From assembly GCA_015207585.1 (NCBI GenBank), contig JADEWQ010000019.1, positions 1-64,000 of the forward strand: DNA of 64,000 nucleotides. Direction: 5' to 3'. Made by a program: the position numbers and the translations under genes. Of this stretch, positions 16,706 through 27,376 are shown one piece after another (the stretch's first letter is position 1; each line of letters opens with the position of its first letter). Source of the DNA: Pleurocapsales cyanobacterium LEGE 06147. GTDB lineage: Bacteria > Cyanobacteriota > Cyanobacteriia > Cyanobacteriales > Xenococcaceae. Below the pieces are notes generated by a model. It did not search any database, was not told the origin of the DNA, and was given only the letters and a program-made list of their open reading frames with translations.

Positions 16706-17755
16706 ATGAGTATTGTAGTAGAGCGAGTTTCTAAGAAATTCGGTAATTTTCAAGCTTTAGAGGATATTAACATTAATGTTGAATCGGGAAAGTTAGTTGC
16801 CCTACTCGGTCCTTCTGGTTCGGGAAAATCGACCCTGCTACGGACAATTGCTGGTTTGGAAATTCCGGATACAGGTTCGATCGTCATTAACGGTCAAGAT
16901 ACAACTTATTTAGATATTAGAAAGCGCAACATAGGTTTTGTTTTTCAACACTACGCCCTGTTTAAACATTTAACCGTCAGACAAAACATTGCCTTCGGTT
17001 TAGAAATTCGCAAAACTCCCCGCCAAGCTATTAAGCGGAAAGTAGATGAATTAATAGAATTAGTCCAACTTAGAGGATTGGGCGATCGCTACCCCAATCA
17101 ACTTTCCGGCGGACAGCGACAAAGAGTTGGTCTTGCCCGTGCTTTAGCTGTCGATCCCCAAGTTTTACTTCTCGACGAACCCTTTGGGGCATTAGATGCC
17201 AAAGTCCGCAAAGAACTGCGGGATTGGGTACGCCGCCTTCACGATGAAGTTCATTTGACTAGCATTTTCGTTACCCACGACCAAGAAGAAGCTATGGCAG
17301 TAGCTGATGAAATTGTCGTTATGAATCACGGACGGATCGAACAAATTGGCTCTCCTGACGAAGTTTACGAAAATCCTGCTACTCCTTTTGTGATGAGTTT
17401 TGTCGGCGAGGTCAACGTTTTACGCAATGCTAGATCCTTACTCAGCAATGCCTACCTATCTTCCTCCTCCTCGCCAGTCTATATACGTCCCCACGATATC
17501 GATATCGATACTTTTCCTCATCCCGGGAGCGTTAGCACGATGTTAGTGCGCATTATTCCCATCGGTTGGGAGATACAGCTAGAACTACAAATAGAAGAAA
17601 ATTTTACTATAGCAGCGCAAATCAACCGAGAACAGCTCAATCAACTTGACTTGCAGGTGGGTCAGCAAGTTTATCTCAAGCCCCGCAATGTTAAGTCTTT
17701 CCCAGAATTTGCTCATAGCAGTCAACAGCATTTTACTTCAGTTAATGTCAAGTAA
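16706..17755 (+). CDS. cysA: Sulfate ABC transporter ATP-binding protein CysA
   Basis: This ATPase powers sulfate import. Walker A is GPSGSGKST at residues 35-43, the signature is [15 protein letters not shown], Walker B is [12 protein letters not shown], and the switch His lies in FVTHDQEEA. The remaining 110 residues form a TOBE-like regulatory barrel ([22 protein letters not shown]). Length 349 is typical. It closes the operon and is followed by a symmetric terminator shared with the convergent ugd gene. Confidence 0.95.
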   Translation: MSIVVERVSKKFGNFQALEDININVESGKLVALLGPSGSGKSTLLRTIAGLEIPDTGSIVINGQDTTYLDIRKRNIGFVFQHYALFKHLTVRQNIAFGLEIRKTPRQAIKRKVDELIELVQLRGLGDRYPNQLSGGQRQRVGLARALAVDPQVLLLDEPFGALDAKVRKELRDWVRRLHDEVHLTSIFVTHDQEEAMAVADEIVVMNHGRIEQIGSPDEVYENPATPFVMSFVGEVNVLRNARSLLSNAYLSSSSSPVYIRPHDIDIDTFPHPGSVSTMLVRIIPIGWEIQLELQIEENFTIAAQINREQLNQLDLQVGQQVYLKPRNVKSFPEFAHSSQQHFTSVNVK

Positions 17756-17837
17756 AATTTGTTGAGCGATCGCTAGTCTAGAAAAGCTTAGGTATTTATT
17801 TTTATAGTGACCAGTCAAGCTTATTGATAACTATTTA

Positions 17838-17879
17838 AAAATGCAAAATGAAAAGTTTAAACTTCCCATTTTGCATTTT
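17838..17879. terminator. Bidirectional terminator between cysA and ugd
   Basis: AAAATGCAAAATG pairs perfectly with CATTTTGCATTTT over 13 bp around a 16-base loop. A-rich and T-rich flanks lie on both sides, so it can serve both convergent genes. Confidence 0.7.
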
Positions 17880-17893
17880 AAAGTTTTTAATTT

Positions 17894-19282
17894 TTATCGA
17901 CCAATACCGACGTAACGAAAACCAGCGTCTTGGACTGCTTGTCGGTCAAGAAAGTTACGACCGTCAATGATTACTGGATGAGTCATTCGTTGTACCATCT
18001 TGCCGTAATCTAGTTTAAGAAATTCCTGCCAGTCTGTAACTAGAACGAGTGCATCACAGCCATCGGCGAGCATTTCTGCATCAGTTTCAATAATCACTCC
18101 AGACAAACCATGACTTAATCCTGATTGAGAGACAATCGGGTCGTAGGCTTTTACTTTTGCACCGAGACGGTTGAGTTGCTCGATCAAATCTAAAGCAGGA
18201 GCATCGCGCATATCGTCAGTGTCTGGTTTGAAGGTTAAACCGAGCAAACCAATAGTTTTGCCTTTGAGGATTTTTAGTTCTTGTTGTAATTTTTCTAGGG
18301 TAATTAAACGCTGACGTCGGTTAACGTTGACAGCAGATTTGAGTAATTCAGCTTCATAACCGTAGTCATCAGCAGTGTGAATTAAGGCGGAGACATCTTT
18401 GGGAAAACAAGAACCACCCCAGCCAATACCTGCTTGTAAAAATTTGCTACCGATGCGGGAGTCGAGACCGATTCCCTTGGCAACTTGAGTTACATCGGCA
18501 CCGACGCGATCGCAAATATTAGCAACTTCATTAATAAAACTAATTTTCGTCGCTAAAAATGAGTTAGCAGCATATTTGATCATTTCTGCCGAACTGAGGT
18601 CGGTGACTACAACTGGTACGGGAGGAAGAGACTTTTCTTCGGCAAATTCTCTATTGACAATTGGTTGGTAAAGTTCTTGCATCATGGCGATCCCCTTGTC
18701 GCTGTTGCCTCCTAAAACAATGCGATCGGGGTTAAAGGTATCGTAAACAGCCGAACCCTCTCTGAGGAATTCTGGATTGCTGATAACATCGAAGTTAGTT
18801 TCGACGATCTGCTCCAGTTCGCTATAGCCGCCACCTGCAGTAACTAGAGTCTTTTGTCTTTCTGCGATACCATCTAAGACAATCATTCTAACCCAGTCGC
18901 CAGAACCGATGGGTACTGTAGATTTATTTACTATTACTTTATAACCGCCGTTGAGATTGGCTCCAATACCGCGAGCCACAGCTTCTACATAGCGAGTATC
19001 GCTTTCTCCTGTAGGTAAAGGAGGTGTGCCAACTGCAATAAATAATATTTCTCCGTGTTCTACTCCCTTAGCTAGATCGGAGGTAAATTGTAGTCTTCCA
19101 GACTCAGCCGAAGATTTCATCAAGTCCGATAATCCTGGTTCATAAATAGGAGATTGTCCCGCTTGCATCAACTTAACTTTTTCTTCGTTATTGTCAACGC
19201 AAATTACCTCATGCCCGATATGAGCCAAGCAAACACCTGTAACTAAACCAACGTAGCCAGTACCAATAACACAAACACGCAT
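17894..19282 (-). CDS. ugd: UDP-glucose 6-dehydrogenase
   Basis: The enzyme oxidises UDP-glucose twice to UDP-glucuronate with NAD. The N-terminal Rossmann motif is VIGTGYVGLVTG. The catalytic cysteine is Cys292 in GWGGSCFPKD, and the C-terminal NAD-binding-like domain carries LGLTFKPDTDDMRDAP. A short insertion near residues 137-160 (IAERQKTLVTAGGG) enlarges it to 462. The next gene upstream on the strand is the decarboxylase that uses its product, 83 bases away, so the two likely form a UDP-xylose operon for surface polysaccharide. Confidence 0.95.
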   Translation of the reverse strand: MRVCVIGTGYVGLVTGVCLAHIGHEVICVDNNEEKVKLMQAGQSPIYEPGLSDLMKSSAESGRLQFTSDLAKGVEHGEILFIAVGTPPLPTGESDTRYVEAVARGIGANLNGGYKVIVNKSTVPIGSGDWVRMIVLDGIAERQKTLVTAGGGYSELEQIVETNFDVISNPEFLREGSAVYDTFNPDRIVLGGNSDKGIAMMQELYQPIVNREFAEEKSLPPVPVVVTDLSSAEMIKYAANSFLATKISFINEVANICDRVGADVTQVAKGIGLDSRIGSKFLQAGIGWGGSCFPKDVSALIHTADDYGYEAELLKSAVNVNRRQRLITLEKLQQELKILKGKTIGLLGLTFKPDTDDMRDAPALDLIEQLNRLGAKVKAYDPIVSQSGLSHGLSGVIIETDAEMLADGCDALVLVTDWQEFLKLDYGKMVQRMTHPVIIDGRNFLDRQAVQDAGFRYVGIGR

Positions 19283-19365
19283 AGAATTAACCTCTTTATC
19301 TGTTTGTTTGTTGTTTATTTTCTAAGTAGTAACTAGATGCTCGGTAAATCAATTAATCAGAAAAA

Positions 19366-20310
19366 TTAAAGATTAAGATTTTGCCCCTCCATACGAGCCT
19401 GAAAATCTTCGATAGTCCACTTTAATCCTTCTTTGAGAGGGATAGTTGGTTCCCATCCCAGCCATGTTTTAGCACGAGTAATGTCCGGTTGTCTTTGTTT
19501 GGGATCGTCTTGCGGTAGTGGTTTAAAGACTAGTTCTGTTTCTGGGTTAACCATTTCTTGAATGGTTTTAGCAAGTTCGAGGATGGTATATTCTCCTGGA
19601 TTACCTATATTGATGGGTCCAATGTATTCGCCGTTCATCAGACGCATCAATCCTTCGACTAAATCGGAAACGTAACAGAAACTGCGGGTTTGCGAGCCAT
19701 CACCGTAAACAGTTAAAGGTATCCCCCGTAACGCTTGAACGATAAAGTTACTGACAACGCGACCGTCGTTTTCCAGCATTCGCGGTCCATAAGTATTGAA
19801 AATACGGGCAACGCGAATATCTACATGATTTTGTCTGTAGTAATCAAAAGCAAGGGTTTCCGCTACTCGTTTACCTTCGTCGTAACAGCTACGAATGCCG
19901 ATACAATTAACATTTCCCCGATAATCTTCCGGTTGCGGATGGACGCTAGGATCGCCATAAACTTCTGAAGTAGAAGCTAGCAAAAATCTTGCTTTGACTC
20001 GTTTGGCTAACCCCAACATGTTCAATGTTCCCGTAACATTTGTTTTGATTGTTTTCACGGGATTGTATTGATAATGAACTGGAGAAGCCGGACAAGCAAG
20101 ATGATAAATTTGATCTACTTCTAAACGAATTGGTTCGGTGATATCATGGCGAATAAGTTCAAAATAAGGATGATCGAGCCACTCGAGCAAGTTACGTTTG
20201 TGACCGGTGTAGAAGTTATCGAGGCACAAAACTTCATGCCCTTGTTTCATCAATCGATCTATTAGATGGGAACCTATAAAACCCGCACCACCAGTTACTA
20301 AAATTCTCAT
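19366..20310 (-). CDS. UDP-glucuronate decarboxylase (UDP-xylose synthase)
   Basis: This 314-residue short-chain dehydrogenase-type enzyme converts UDP-glucuronate to UDP-xylose. It has the NAD motif [12 protein letters not shown] (residues 5-16), the active-site Tyr-x3-Lys in SCYDEGKR, the Thr/Ser-Ser-Glu stretch STSEVYGDP and the family segment [10 protein letters not shown]. It precedes ugd on the same strand. UDP-xylose and UDP-glucuronate feed exopolysaccharide or sheath synthesis, which fits the other envelope genes in the window. Close relatives include dTDP-glucose dehydratases, but the paired ugd supports the decarboxylase. Confidence 0.92.
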   Translation of the reverse strand: MRILVTGGAGFIGSHLIDRLMKQGHEVLCLDNFYTGHKRNLLEWLDHPYFELIRHDITEPIRLEVDQIYHLACPASPVHYQYNPVKTIKTNVTGTLNMLGLAKRVKARFLLASTSEVYGDPSVHPQPEDYRGNVNCIGIRSCYDEGKRVAETLAFDYYRQNHVDIRVARIFNTYGPRMLENDGRVVSNFIVQALRGIPLTVYGDGSQTRSFCYVSDLVEGLMRLMNGEYIGPINIGNPGEYTILELAKTIQEMVNPETELVFKPLPQDDPKQRQPDITRAKTWLGWEPTIPLKEGLKWTIEDFQARMEGQNLNL

Positions 20311-20506
20311 TTAACCGATTCTGTATTTCTGGATTTATGTCAAGTCAATCTTAAACTAGTCTTTTGTTTTTGTATTGTATTAATATGGCTTATTTTGCTC
20401 GAAGTTATCGTAAACTTACCGACTCGTAATATCAAATTTATGTAAAGATTGGTCAAAAATATACCATGTGTATATATATTGAGAATTTATAAAATTCAGA
20501 TAACAG

Positions 20507-21667
20507 TTATGCGGGTAAATATTCGTACAAAGTATTTCTTTGTCGATAAGGACGACCTACAGAAGCAATAGCTTGTTGTAATATCTCTACGTCCATTGAA
20601 GTACCGCCCCGTGCTCCTGCCATAGTAGTGATGTGTTCTTCCATTAAAGTGCCTCCAAGATCGTTACAACCCCATTGGAGGGCTTCTTTAGCTCCATCTA
20701 AACCCAGTTTTACCCAACTGGGTTGGTGATTGGCAATATAATTACCGAGAAATAAACGAGCCACTGCTGTCAGATGCAGGGTATCTGCCAAGCTGGGTTG
20801 GTCTCTTCCTACGCGATTGCGTAAGGGTTTGGGGGCTTCTTGTCCGACAAAAGGTAAAATAATGAATTCTGTAATTTTGGCAGGATAGTCTCTCTCTATA
20901 GCTAATTGTTGGAGCGATCGCAGTTTGGCTAAATGTCCGATTTGCTGTTGTGGTATTTCGATATGACCGCACAAAATAGTGCTGGTAGTAGGTACGCCCA
21001 AGCGATGAGCAGTTTCGACAATTTCTAGCCAAGTCGCCGTATTAATTTTTTCCGGACAGATAACTTTGCGGACGCGATCGTCTAAAATTTCCGCAGCCGT
21101 CCCCGGCATCGATTCCACTCCCGCTTGTTTGAGTGCGATAATGACCTCTTCATAGCTGATTTCATCTTCTCTGGCAATAAATTGCACTTCTTGAGGAGAA
21201 AAAGCATGAAGATGGAGTCTAGGAAATTGGCTTTTAATCGTTTCTACCAGTCGCAAGTAGTATGGTAAAGAAGCACCATTGAGTTTTGCCTGGGGATTGA
21301 GTCCTCCTTGCATGCAGATTTCTGTTGCACCAAGAGCGATCGCTTCGGTCGCCTTTGCCAAAATTTGCTCTAAATCGAGCCAAAAAGCTCCTGTATCTCC
21401 TGCATCCCGACGAAAGGCACAGAAATTACAATGTTGCTCGCAGATATTAGTGAAGTTAATATTGCGGTTGATAACGTAGGTAACCGTGTCGCCTGCTTGT
21501 TTTTTTCTGAGGCTGTCTGCTGCTCTAGCTATAGTAGCGATCGCTTCTGGATGTTTCTGCTGCAACAAGATTAAGCCTTCAGCTTCTGATAGGTCTTGAC
21601 CTTGGCATGCTCGCTCAATAATAGTCTCAACACTTTTAAGTTTAAGATCGTTAGTTTGGTCAATCAC
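20507..21667 (-). CDS. cofH: 7,8-didemethyl-8-hydroxy-5-deazariboflavin synthase subunit CofH
   Basis: This radical-SAM enzyme, with CofG, builds the deazaflavin chromophore Fo from tyrosine and a flavin precursor. The cluster cysteines are Cys76, Cys80 and Cys83 ([15 protein letters not shown]). [20 protein letters not shown] and [11 protein letters not shown] are CofH signatures, and the length of 386 fits. In cyanobacteria Fo serves as the antenna pigment of DNA photolyases rather than in F420 metabolism. The partner cofG is not in the window. The gene appears to be a single unit. Confidence 0.93.
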   Translation of the reverse strand: MIDQTNDLKLKSVETIIERACQGQDLSEAEGLILLQQKHPEAIATIARAADSLRKKQAGDTVTYVINRNINFTNICEQHCNFCAFRRDAGDTGAFWLDLEQILAKATEAIALGATEICMQGGLNPQAKLNGASLPYYLRLVETIKSQFPRLHLHAFSPQEVQFIAREDEISYEEVIIALKQAGVESMPGTAAEILDDRVRKVICPEKINTATWLEIVETAHRLGVPTTSTILCGHIEIPQQQIGHLAKLRSLQQLAIERDYPAKITEFIILPFVGQEAPKPLRNRVGRDQPSLADTLHLTAVARLFLGNYIANHQPSWVKLGLDGAKEALQWGCNDLGGTLMEEHITTMAGARGGTSMDVEILQQAIASVGRPYRQRNTLYEYLPA

Positions 21668-21939
21668 GGGATGTTAATGAAACGGAAGTTCCTTTGCTCA
21701 TTATATTAGTAGGTGTCTTATTTTCTTTGTATCTACACAGAGAAATTGCGTCAAAATGAGGATGCGATCGGCTATTGTGCGACATCTTCAGCACGACCAA
21801 CCTGTGAATCTAAAATTGTCGCGCTGTAAATTTATTCAATTCATTAGTTTAGTATCGATGAAGTCTCTAACCGACTCGCTCTTTGAACTCTATCTGCTCT
21901 TGAGAGCAAAACTAGGAAACCTTTAAACAATTTGTTTTT

Positions 21940-21958
21940 GATAACGATTATCATTATG
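21940..21958 (+). promoter_or_regulatory. Fur-box-like operator before hemB
   Basis: GATAACGATTATCATTATG matches the classical 19-bp Fur consensus GATAATGATAATCATTATC at 16 positions by eye. It ends 37 bases before the hemB ATG, where it would cover the core promoter. Ferric-uptake regulators bind such boxes with Fe(II) and repress. In Anabaena FurA controls haem-synthesis genes, which supports the reading. Confidence 0.7.
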
Positions 21959-21986
21959 ATAAGATTGGCAATTATCTGAATTTTGA

Positions 21987-23000
<1,014 letters not shown>

Positions 23001-23385
23001 AGATTTTTTAGGGTTAAATAGAATTTATTTGTTTAAGGGGAAAACCAATCTTTATCTAGAACTTGCTTGAGAGTTAGTTCGATTTGTTCTGATAAATCAA
23101 ATAATTTACTGGTTTTGGTAAAGTGAAGGGAGAAAAGGGAGCCAGGGAAATAGAGAGGGAGAAATAGTAATTACCTTTTTGCCCGACTAAGAAAAGCGAT
23201 CGCTAGCTCCTTTGCAAAGATTAAGCACAAACAATAAGTTACACGATAAAAACTTGATTCAATTTAAAGATTCAAAGACTGATGCGAGCGAGTTGAGAAG
23301 CTCGACAAAGCAAACTTGTCCTAAAATACATACAATAAACGTAAAGTAAGTAACCAAAATTAGTTTATTTAATATACTGATAACC
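23001..23385. other. Intergenic region between hemB and ftrC
   Basis: No gene is supported here. A GCGATCGC octamer sits near 23199, and a purine-rich GAAGGGAGAAAAGGGAG tract lies near 23125. The last 60 bases are presumably the ftrC promoter. Confidence 0.4.
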
Positions 23386-23754
23386 ATGACTTCAGCTAAA
23401 ACCGGCACTACAGATAAAGCCAAAATCCTCGAGTCGATGAAAAATTTTGCCGAGCAATATGCCAAACGAACCGATACATACTTCTGTAGCGATCTTTCGG
23501 TGACTGCGGTGGTAATTGAGGGATTAGCAAAACATAAAGAAGAGTTGGGCGCACCTTTGTGTCCTTGTCGCCATTACGAAGATAAAGAAGCTGAAGTTAA
23601 ACACACTTTTTGGAATTGTCCTTGCGTTCCCATGCGGGAGCGTAAAGAATGCCACTGCATGCTGTTTATTACCCCAGATAATGAATTTGCCGGAGACCAA
23701 CAGCAAATCGATCTAGAACTGATTCAAGAAGTTCGTAATAGCATGCAATCTTAG
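23386..23754 (+). CDS. ftrC: Ferredoxin:thioredoxin reductase, catalytic chain
   Basis: This subunit passes electrons from photosynthetically reduced ferredoxin to thioredoxin through a 4Fe-4S cluster next to a redox-active disulfide. The seven cysteines expected are visible: Cys34, Cys59 and Cys61 (CPC), Cys78 and Cys80 (CPC), Cys89 and Cys91 (CHC). The length of 122 is standard. The variable chain gene is not adjacent. A DUF309 gene follows nine bases after its stop, so the two are probably cotranscribed, an arrangement I have seen in other cyanobacteria. Confidence 0.95.
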   Translation: MTSAKTGTTDKAKILESMKNFAEQYAKRTDTYFCSDLSVTAVVIEGLAKHKEELGAPLCPCRHYEDKEAEVKHTFWNCPCVPMRERKECHCMLFITPDNEFAGDQQQIDLELIQEVRNSMQS

Positions 23755-23762
23755 AAAGCATC

Positions 23763-24194
23763 ATGCCACTACCAGAATTTTGGCAGGCTATAGCCCAATT
23801 TAACGAACAACAATTCTATGCCTGTCATGACACCTTAGAGGCTCTATGGCTTGAGGCTTCAGAAACAGATAAAAATTTCTATCAAGGAATTTTACAAATT
23901 GCCGTTGCTTGTTACCATCTCGGCAATTATAATTGGCGCGGTGCAGTTATCCTACTCGGAGAAGGAATTAAAAGATTAAGCGATTATCAACCCGTATATG
24001 AGGATATTGATGTTACGAATCTGCTCGAAGAGAGCAATCGACTTCTTAAGGGACTACAGCAGATAGAGCCAGAGCAAATAGCTCAGTTTGTGCAGAAACT
24101 GCAACCGTCCATCCCGGTAAGACAACAACATAGCCAAGAAGCTATTCTAGTATATAGATTGCCTACTATCATCAGAGTTAATGATGATACCTAA
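23763..24194 (+). CDS. DUF309 domain-containing protein
   Basis: The protein has the DUF309 helical motif: FNEQQFYACHDTLEALWLEA, then KNFYQGILQIAVACYHLGN and NWRGAVILLGEGIKRL. The conserved Glu, His and Tyr residues of EQQFYACHDTLE could bind a metal, but no activity is established. The last 30 residues (QHSQEAILVYRLPTIIRVND) fall outside the domain. It is coupled to ftrC and closed by two hairpins, so the pair forms a small transcription unit. Confidence 0.85.
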   Translation: MPLPEFWQAIAQFNEQQFYACHDTLEALWLEASETDKNFYQGILQIAVACYHLGNYNWRGAVILLGEGIKRLSDYQPVYEDIDVTNLLEESNRLLKGLQQIEPEQIAQFVQKLQPSIPVRQQHSQEAILVYRLPTIIRVNDDT

Positions 24195-24203
24195 GTCAAC
24201 AGT

Positions 24204-24244
24204 CTACCATTACTAATGGTAGTGGCAACAAAATTGCCCTTTTT
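24204..24244 (+). terminator. Double hairpin terminator after ftrC-DUF309
   Basis: CTACCATT-ACT-AATGGTAG (24204-24222, perfect 8-bp stem) is followed at once by GGCAA-CAAAA-TTGCC and CTTTTT (24224-24244). The second hairpin with its T run is a standard terminator. Confidence 0.7.
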
Positions 24245-24316
24245 GCGTCGGTGAGTGTGAGAGTGAAACAATAACTCAACGGTTAGCATAACTAAATGTC
24301 GAGGTGCTGCGTTGAG

Positions 24317-24779
24317 AAAGATGCGGTTGGCGAGGTCTTCCGTTTGCGCAAGCCGAGAGGTCGCTCACTGGATGTGCCCTTGGGCGAATGGCGTTCCCGT
24401 TCCCAAAGGGTCCGTAGGGTTCGTACCTGCGTCGCCAATTTTAGATCCCCGTCCCGTGGATTCCGCATCGCTAAATCTCGTCGTTCGTCAAGCTCAAAAC
24501 AACTTTTTTTGAAGGTCGATCTTTTAGTTGACCGCTGAATACTATGCTTTCGTTTTTTTTGTTATTCTCGCGCTCGAGCAAATTATCTCAAAAGAAAGAT
24601 GTAGTTGGTGAGGTTAGTCGGGGAAACGTGTCGGAGTCAAATTTTAGTCTCCCGTCGGTACAAGCCGAGGGAACGCTTGATAGAGGTGCGTTTTCGGCTA
24701 ACGGCGTTCCTGTAGAGTCTGTAAGTTCCATACCTGCGTCGCCAATTACAGCTGCCCGTCCCGCGCATTCCACGTCGCC
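24317..24779 (+). repeat. Diverged direct repeat of about 155-185 bp, two copies, the second inside the lptA-like gene
   Basis: Copy 1 is 24317-24471 and copy 2 is 24595-24779. They share, in order, AAAGATG-xx-GTTGGxGAGGT, CAAGCCGAG, GGCxAAxGGCGTTCCxGT, CCTGCGTCGCCAATT, CCCGTCCCG and ATTCC-x2-xTCGC. Copy 1 is noncoding or nearly so. Copy 2 encodes the N-terminal extension of the LptA-like protein. An open frame of about 80 codons over copy 1 is not credible as a gene. Confidence 0.65.
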
Positions 24780-25185
24780 AACTCAAATCATCCGTATCTT
24801 AGCAACGTTAGTAGGGGCGATCGCTTTTTTAGCCCTACCTCCTTTTGCCGGGGCGCAAAATCTTACCCCAAAAGACGCAATTACTTTGCGTTCCGATATA
24901 CAGGAAGCCAATACTGAAACAGGAGTAATTGTAGCAAGAGGTAATGTCCAAATTAACTATCCTGCCAGACAAATACAAGCAACAGCGGCGCAAGCACAAT
25001 ATTTTAGTCGCGAACGCCGTATACTTCTTAGCGGTGATGTCTACGTTCTTCAGCAAGGTAATAGTATGCGAGCCGAGACAATGGTGTATCTTATTGACGA
25101 AGGGCGTTTTGTTGCCGAACCCAAAGCTAATCGTCAAGTAGAATCAACTTATATACTTTCAGAGCCTACTCCCACGAACAATTAG
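24544..25185 (+). CDS. lptA: LptA/OstA-domain lipopolysaccharide-transport-like protein with repeat-derived N-terminus
   Basis: The C-terminal 110 residues are an OstA/LptA-like domain (TGVIVARGNVQINYPARQIQ, then RRILLSGDVYVLQQGNSMRA). Such beta-jellyroll domains bridge the periplasm for lipid A-type glycolipids. Just before it, LATLVGAIAFLALPPFAGAQ is a Sec signal peptide that would normally start the protein. Ahead of the signal lie about 80 extra residues encoded by a diverged repeat (24595-24779) also present just upstream. These residues would spoil an N-terminal signal, so the true start may be elsewhere or the gene impaired. lptB and an lptF/G-like gene follow. Confidence 0.75.
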   Translation: MLSFFLLFSRSSKLSQKKDVVGEVSRGNVSESNFSLPSVQAEGTLDRGAFSANGVPVESVSSIPASPITAARPAHSTSPTQIIRILATLVGAIAFLALPPFAGAQNLTPKDAITLRSDIQEANTETGVIVARGNVQINYPARQIQATAAQAQYFSRERRILLSGDVYVLQQGNSMRAETMVYLIDEGRFVAEPKANRQVESTYILSEPTPTNN

Positions 25186-25237
25186 ATGTTTTGTGATTTT
25201 GAATTTGTATTTTTTAATTATTAATTAAATAGTTCGA

Positions 25238-25966
25238 GTGAGTCTGATCTTAGAAAATATTCATAAGTTCTACGGTAAAAAAGCTGTTGTCAATCGAGTC
25301 AACCTGAGAGTTTTACCAGGAGAAATTGTCGGACTCCTTGGTCCCAATGGAGCGGGTAAAACCACAACTTTTTATATTGCCACAGGCTTAATTAAACCTA
25401 ATGAAGGCAAGGTGTGGCTCGATAACAACGATATTACCGCTTTACCTTTGCATAAACGGGCACGTTTGGGAATTGGCTATCTAGCTCAGCAACCGAGTAT
25501 TTTTCGTCATCTGAGCGTTAGCGAAAATATTCAACTTGTCTTGGAGCAAACAGGCATACCTCGTCCCATTCGACCAATACGTTTGAGCGCTCTTCTTCAA
25601 GAATTTCATCTAGAGAAAGTAGCCAACATTATGGGTGCTCAAGTATCCGGTGGCGAACGACGGCGAACAGAGTTAGCTAGAGCTATAGCGGCAGGTTTAG
25701 ATGGACCAAAATTCTTGTTATTAGACGAGCCTTTTGCCGGAGTCGATCCCATTGCAGTGGCGGAAATTCAGACTCTAATCGCTCAGTTGTGCCGTCGTCC
25801 GATGGGAATTCTGATTACCGATCACAATGTTAGAGAAACTTTGGCAATCGTCAATCGTGCCTACATCATGCGCGATGGTCAAATTTTAGCCTCTGGTACG
25901 CCAGAAGAACTATATAACAATTCCTTAGTACGACAGTATTACTTGGGCGATCGATTTAAGGTTTAG
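25238..25966 (+). CDS. lptB: LPS export ABC transporter ATP-binding protein LptB
   Basis: This ATPase drives extraction of lipopolysaccharide from the inner membrane. Walker A is GPNGAGKTT (residues 35-43), the signature is VSGGERRRTELARAIA, Walker B is FLLLDEPFAGVDP, and the switch His lies in LITDHNVRET. The VSGGERRR and DEPFAGVDP wording is characteristic of LptB. The start is a GTG at 25238. It sits between lptA and an LptF/G-type permease, as expected for the export complex, with 52 bases to the gene before and about 140 to the next. Confidence 0.93.
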   Translation: MSLILENIHKFYGKKAVVNRVNLRVLPGEIVGLLGPNGAGKTTTFYIATGLIKPNEGKVWLDNNDITALPLHKRARLGIGYLAQQPSIFRHLSVSENIQLVLEQTGIPRPIRPIRLSALLQEFHLEKVANIMGAQVSGGERRRTELARAIAAGLDGPKFLLLDEPFAGVDPIAVAEIQTLIAQLCRRPMGILITDHNVRETLAIVNRAYIMRDGQILASGTPEELYNNSLVRQYYLGDRFKV

Positions 25967-26106
25967 TCGAAATACTTACTCTACATTTATCTATTATTCG
26001 CTACTAATCTAATTCATCTAAGTCTCGAGCCAAATAATTTAATCACCAAATCTACTTTTGCCAAAATAGTAATGTTTAATTGGTCTCGCTCCCTCATATT
26101 TCGCTC

Positions 26107-27273
26107 ATGAACATCGGCAAACTCAAAATGCTTGACTTGCCTGACCTAGGCTTGTCTTTATTAGATTTCTACATTATCAAAGAATTGATCTTGCCTTTTT
26201 TATTTGGCATGGGATTGTTTACTTCTCTGGGACTATCTATAGGTACCGTATTCGAGCTTGTCCGCAGAGTTACTGAATCGGGATTAGTGTTGAGTATTGC
26301 ACTCAAAATCTTGATTTTGAAAATGCCGGAGTTTATTGTCTTGGCTTTTCCTATGTCGATGCTGTTAGCAAGTTTGATGGCTTACAGTCGTCTATCTAGC
26401 GATAGCGAACTAATTGCTTTACGCAGTATGGGAGTCAATCTCTATCGTCTGATTATTCCTACAATCATGCTTAGTTTAGTTGTCGTTGGCATTACTTTTA
26501 TCTTTAACAATTTCATTGCTCCTGCCGCTAATTACCAAGCTACTCTTACTCTAGAACAAGCGTTAGAGCGAGCGGGTCCTTCCTTCAAAGAAAGCAATAT
26601 TCTTTATCCAGAATACAATAAAGTTACACTACCCGATGGCAACGAACAAACTGTCTTGTCTCGCTTATTCTATGCTGAAGAATATGACGGGAAGCAAATG
26701 AAAGGTCTGACTATTCTAGATCGCTCTAAACAGGGAGTTGCACAAATTATTACGGCTCAATCTGCTACTTGGAATGTTGTTGAAAATACCTGGGATTTTT
26801 TTAATGGGACTATTTATTTAATTGCTCCCGATGGCTCTTATCGTAATATCGTCCGTTATCAACACCAACAGTTAGCTTTACCTAGAGCTCCTTTAGATTT
26901 GACTAACGAAGGTAGAGACTATAACGAAATGAATATTTTTCAGGCACGAGATCATCTCAGGATATTGCAGTTGAGCGGTAATGACAAAAAAATTCGCAAG
27001 CTCAAAGTACGCATTCAAGAAAAATTAGCTCTTCCTTTTGTTTGTCTGGTTTTTGGTTTAATTGGTGCAGCTATTGGCATTAAACCGCAAAATACGGGCA
27101 AAGCAACCAGTTTTGGTATTTGTGTTGGTTTGATTTTTACTTATTATTTACTCTCTTTTATCAGTAGCTCTATGGGAGTTTGGGGAATTTTGTCACCTTT
27201 TATGGCTGCTTGGTTACCTAATATTTTAGGTTTGGGAGCGTCGGGTTTGTTACTGATGTATTCGGATAATTAA
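26107..27273 (+). CDS. LptF/LptG (YjgP/YjgQ) family permease
   Basis: The protein has three N-terminal membrane helices (IIKELILPFLFGMGLFTSLG onward), a periplasmic beta-jellyroll (about residues 145-275, NILYPEYNKVTLPDG) and three C-terminal helices (EKLALPFVCLVFGLIGAAIG). It is the membrane half of the LPS exporter, forming a dimer that works with LptB. Cyanobacteria commonly have one such gene acting as a homodimer. I choose the ATG at 26107, giving 388 residues, over an in-frame TTG 27 bases earlier. It follows lptB by 140 bases. Confidence 0.9.
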   Translation: MNIGKLKMLDLPDLGLSLLDFYIIKELILPFLFGMGLFTSLGLSIGTVFELVRRVTESGLVLSIALKILILKMPEFIVLAFPMSMLLASLMAYSRLSSDSELIALRSMGVNLYRLIIPTIMLSLVVVGITFIFNNFIAPAANYQATLTLEQALERAGPSFKESNILYPEYNKVTLPDGNEQTVLSRLFYAEEYDGKQMKGLTILDRSKQGVAQIITAQSATWNVVENTWDFFNGTIYLIAPDGSYRNIVRYQHQQLALPRAPLDLTNEGRDYNEMNIFQARDHLRILQLSGNDKKIRKLKVRIQEKLALPFVCLVFGLIGAAIGIKPQNTGKATSFGICVGLIFTYYLLSFISSSMGVWGILSPFMAAWLPNILGLGASGLLLMYSDN

Positions 27274-27376
27274 CTTGCTACTTGCTGCAGATAAAACTGA
27301 GAAACTGAAAATCTATATCATCATAGATTAGTGTGGGCTAGGATAGTTCTAGTCAAAAACGATTGCTTCTAGTCAG

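Noticed and set aside
24296-24538. Overlapping open frames of 66-80 codons before the lptA-like gene
   Set aside because: They cover copy 1 of a DNA repeat; the Arg/Ser-rich translation in both frames looks like noncoding GC-rich repeat.
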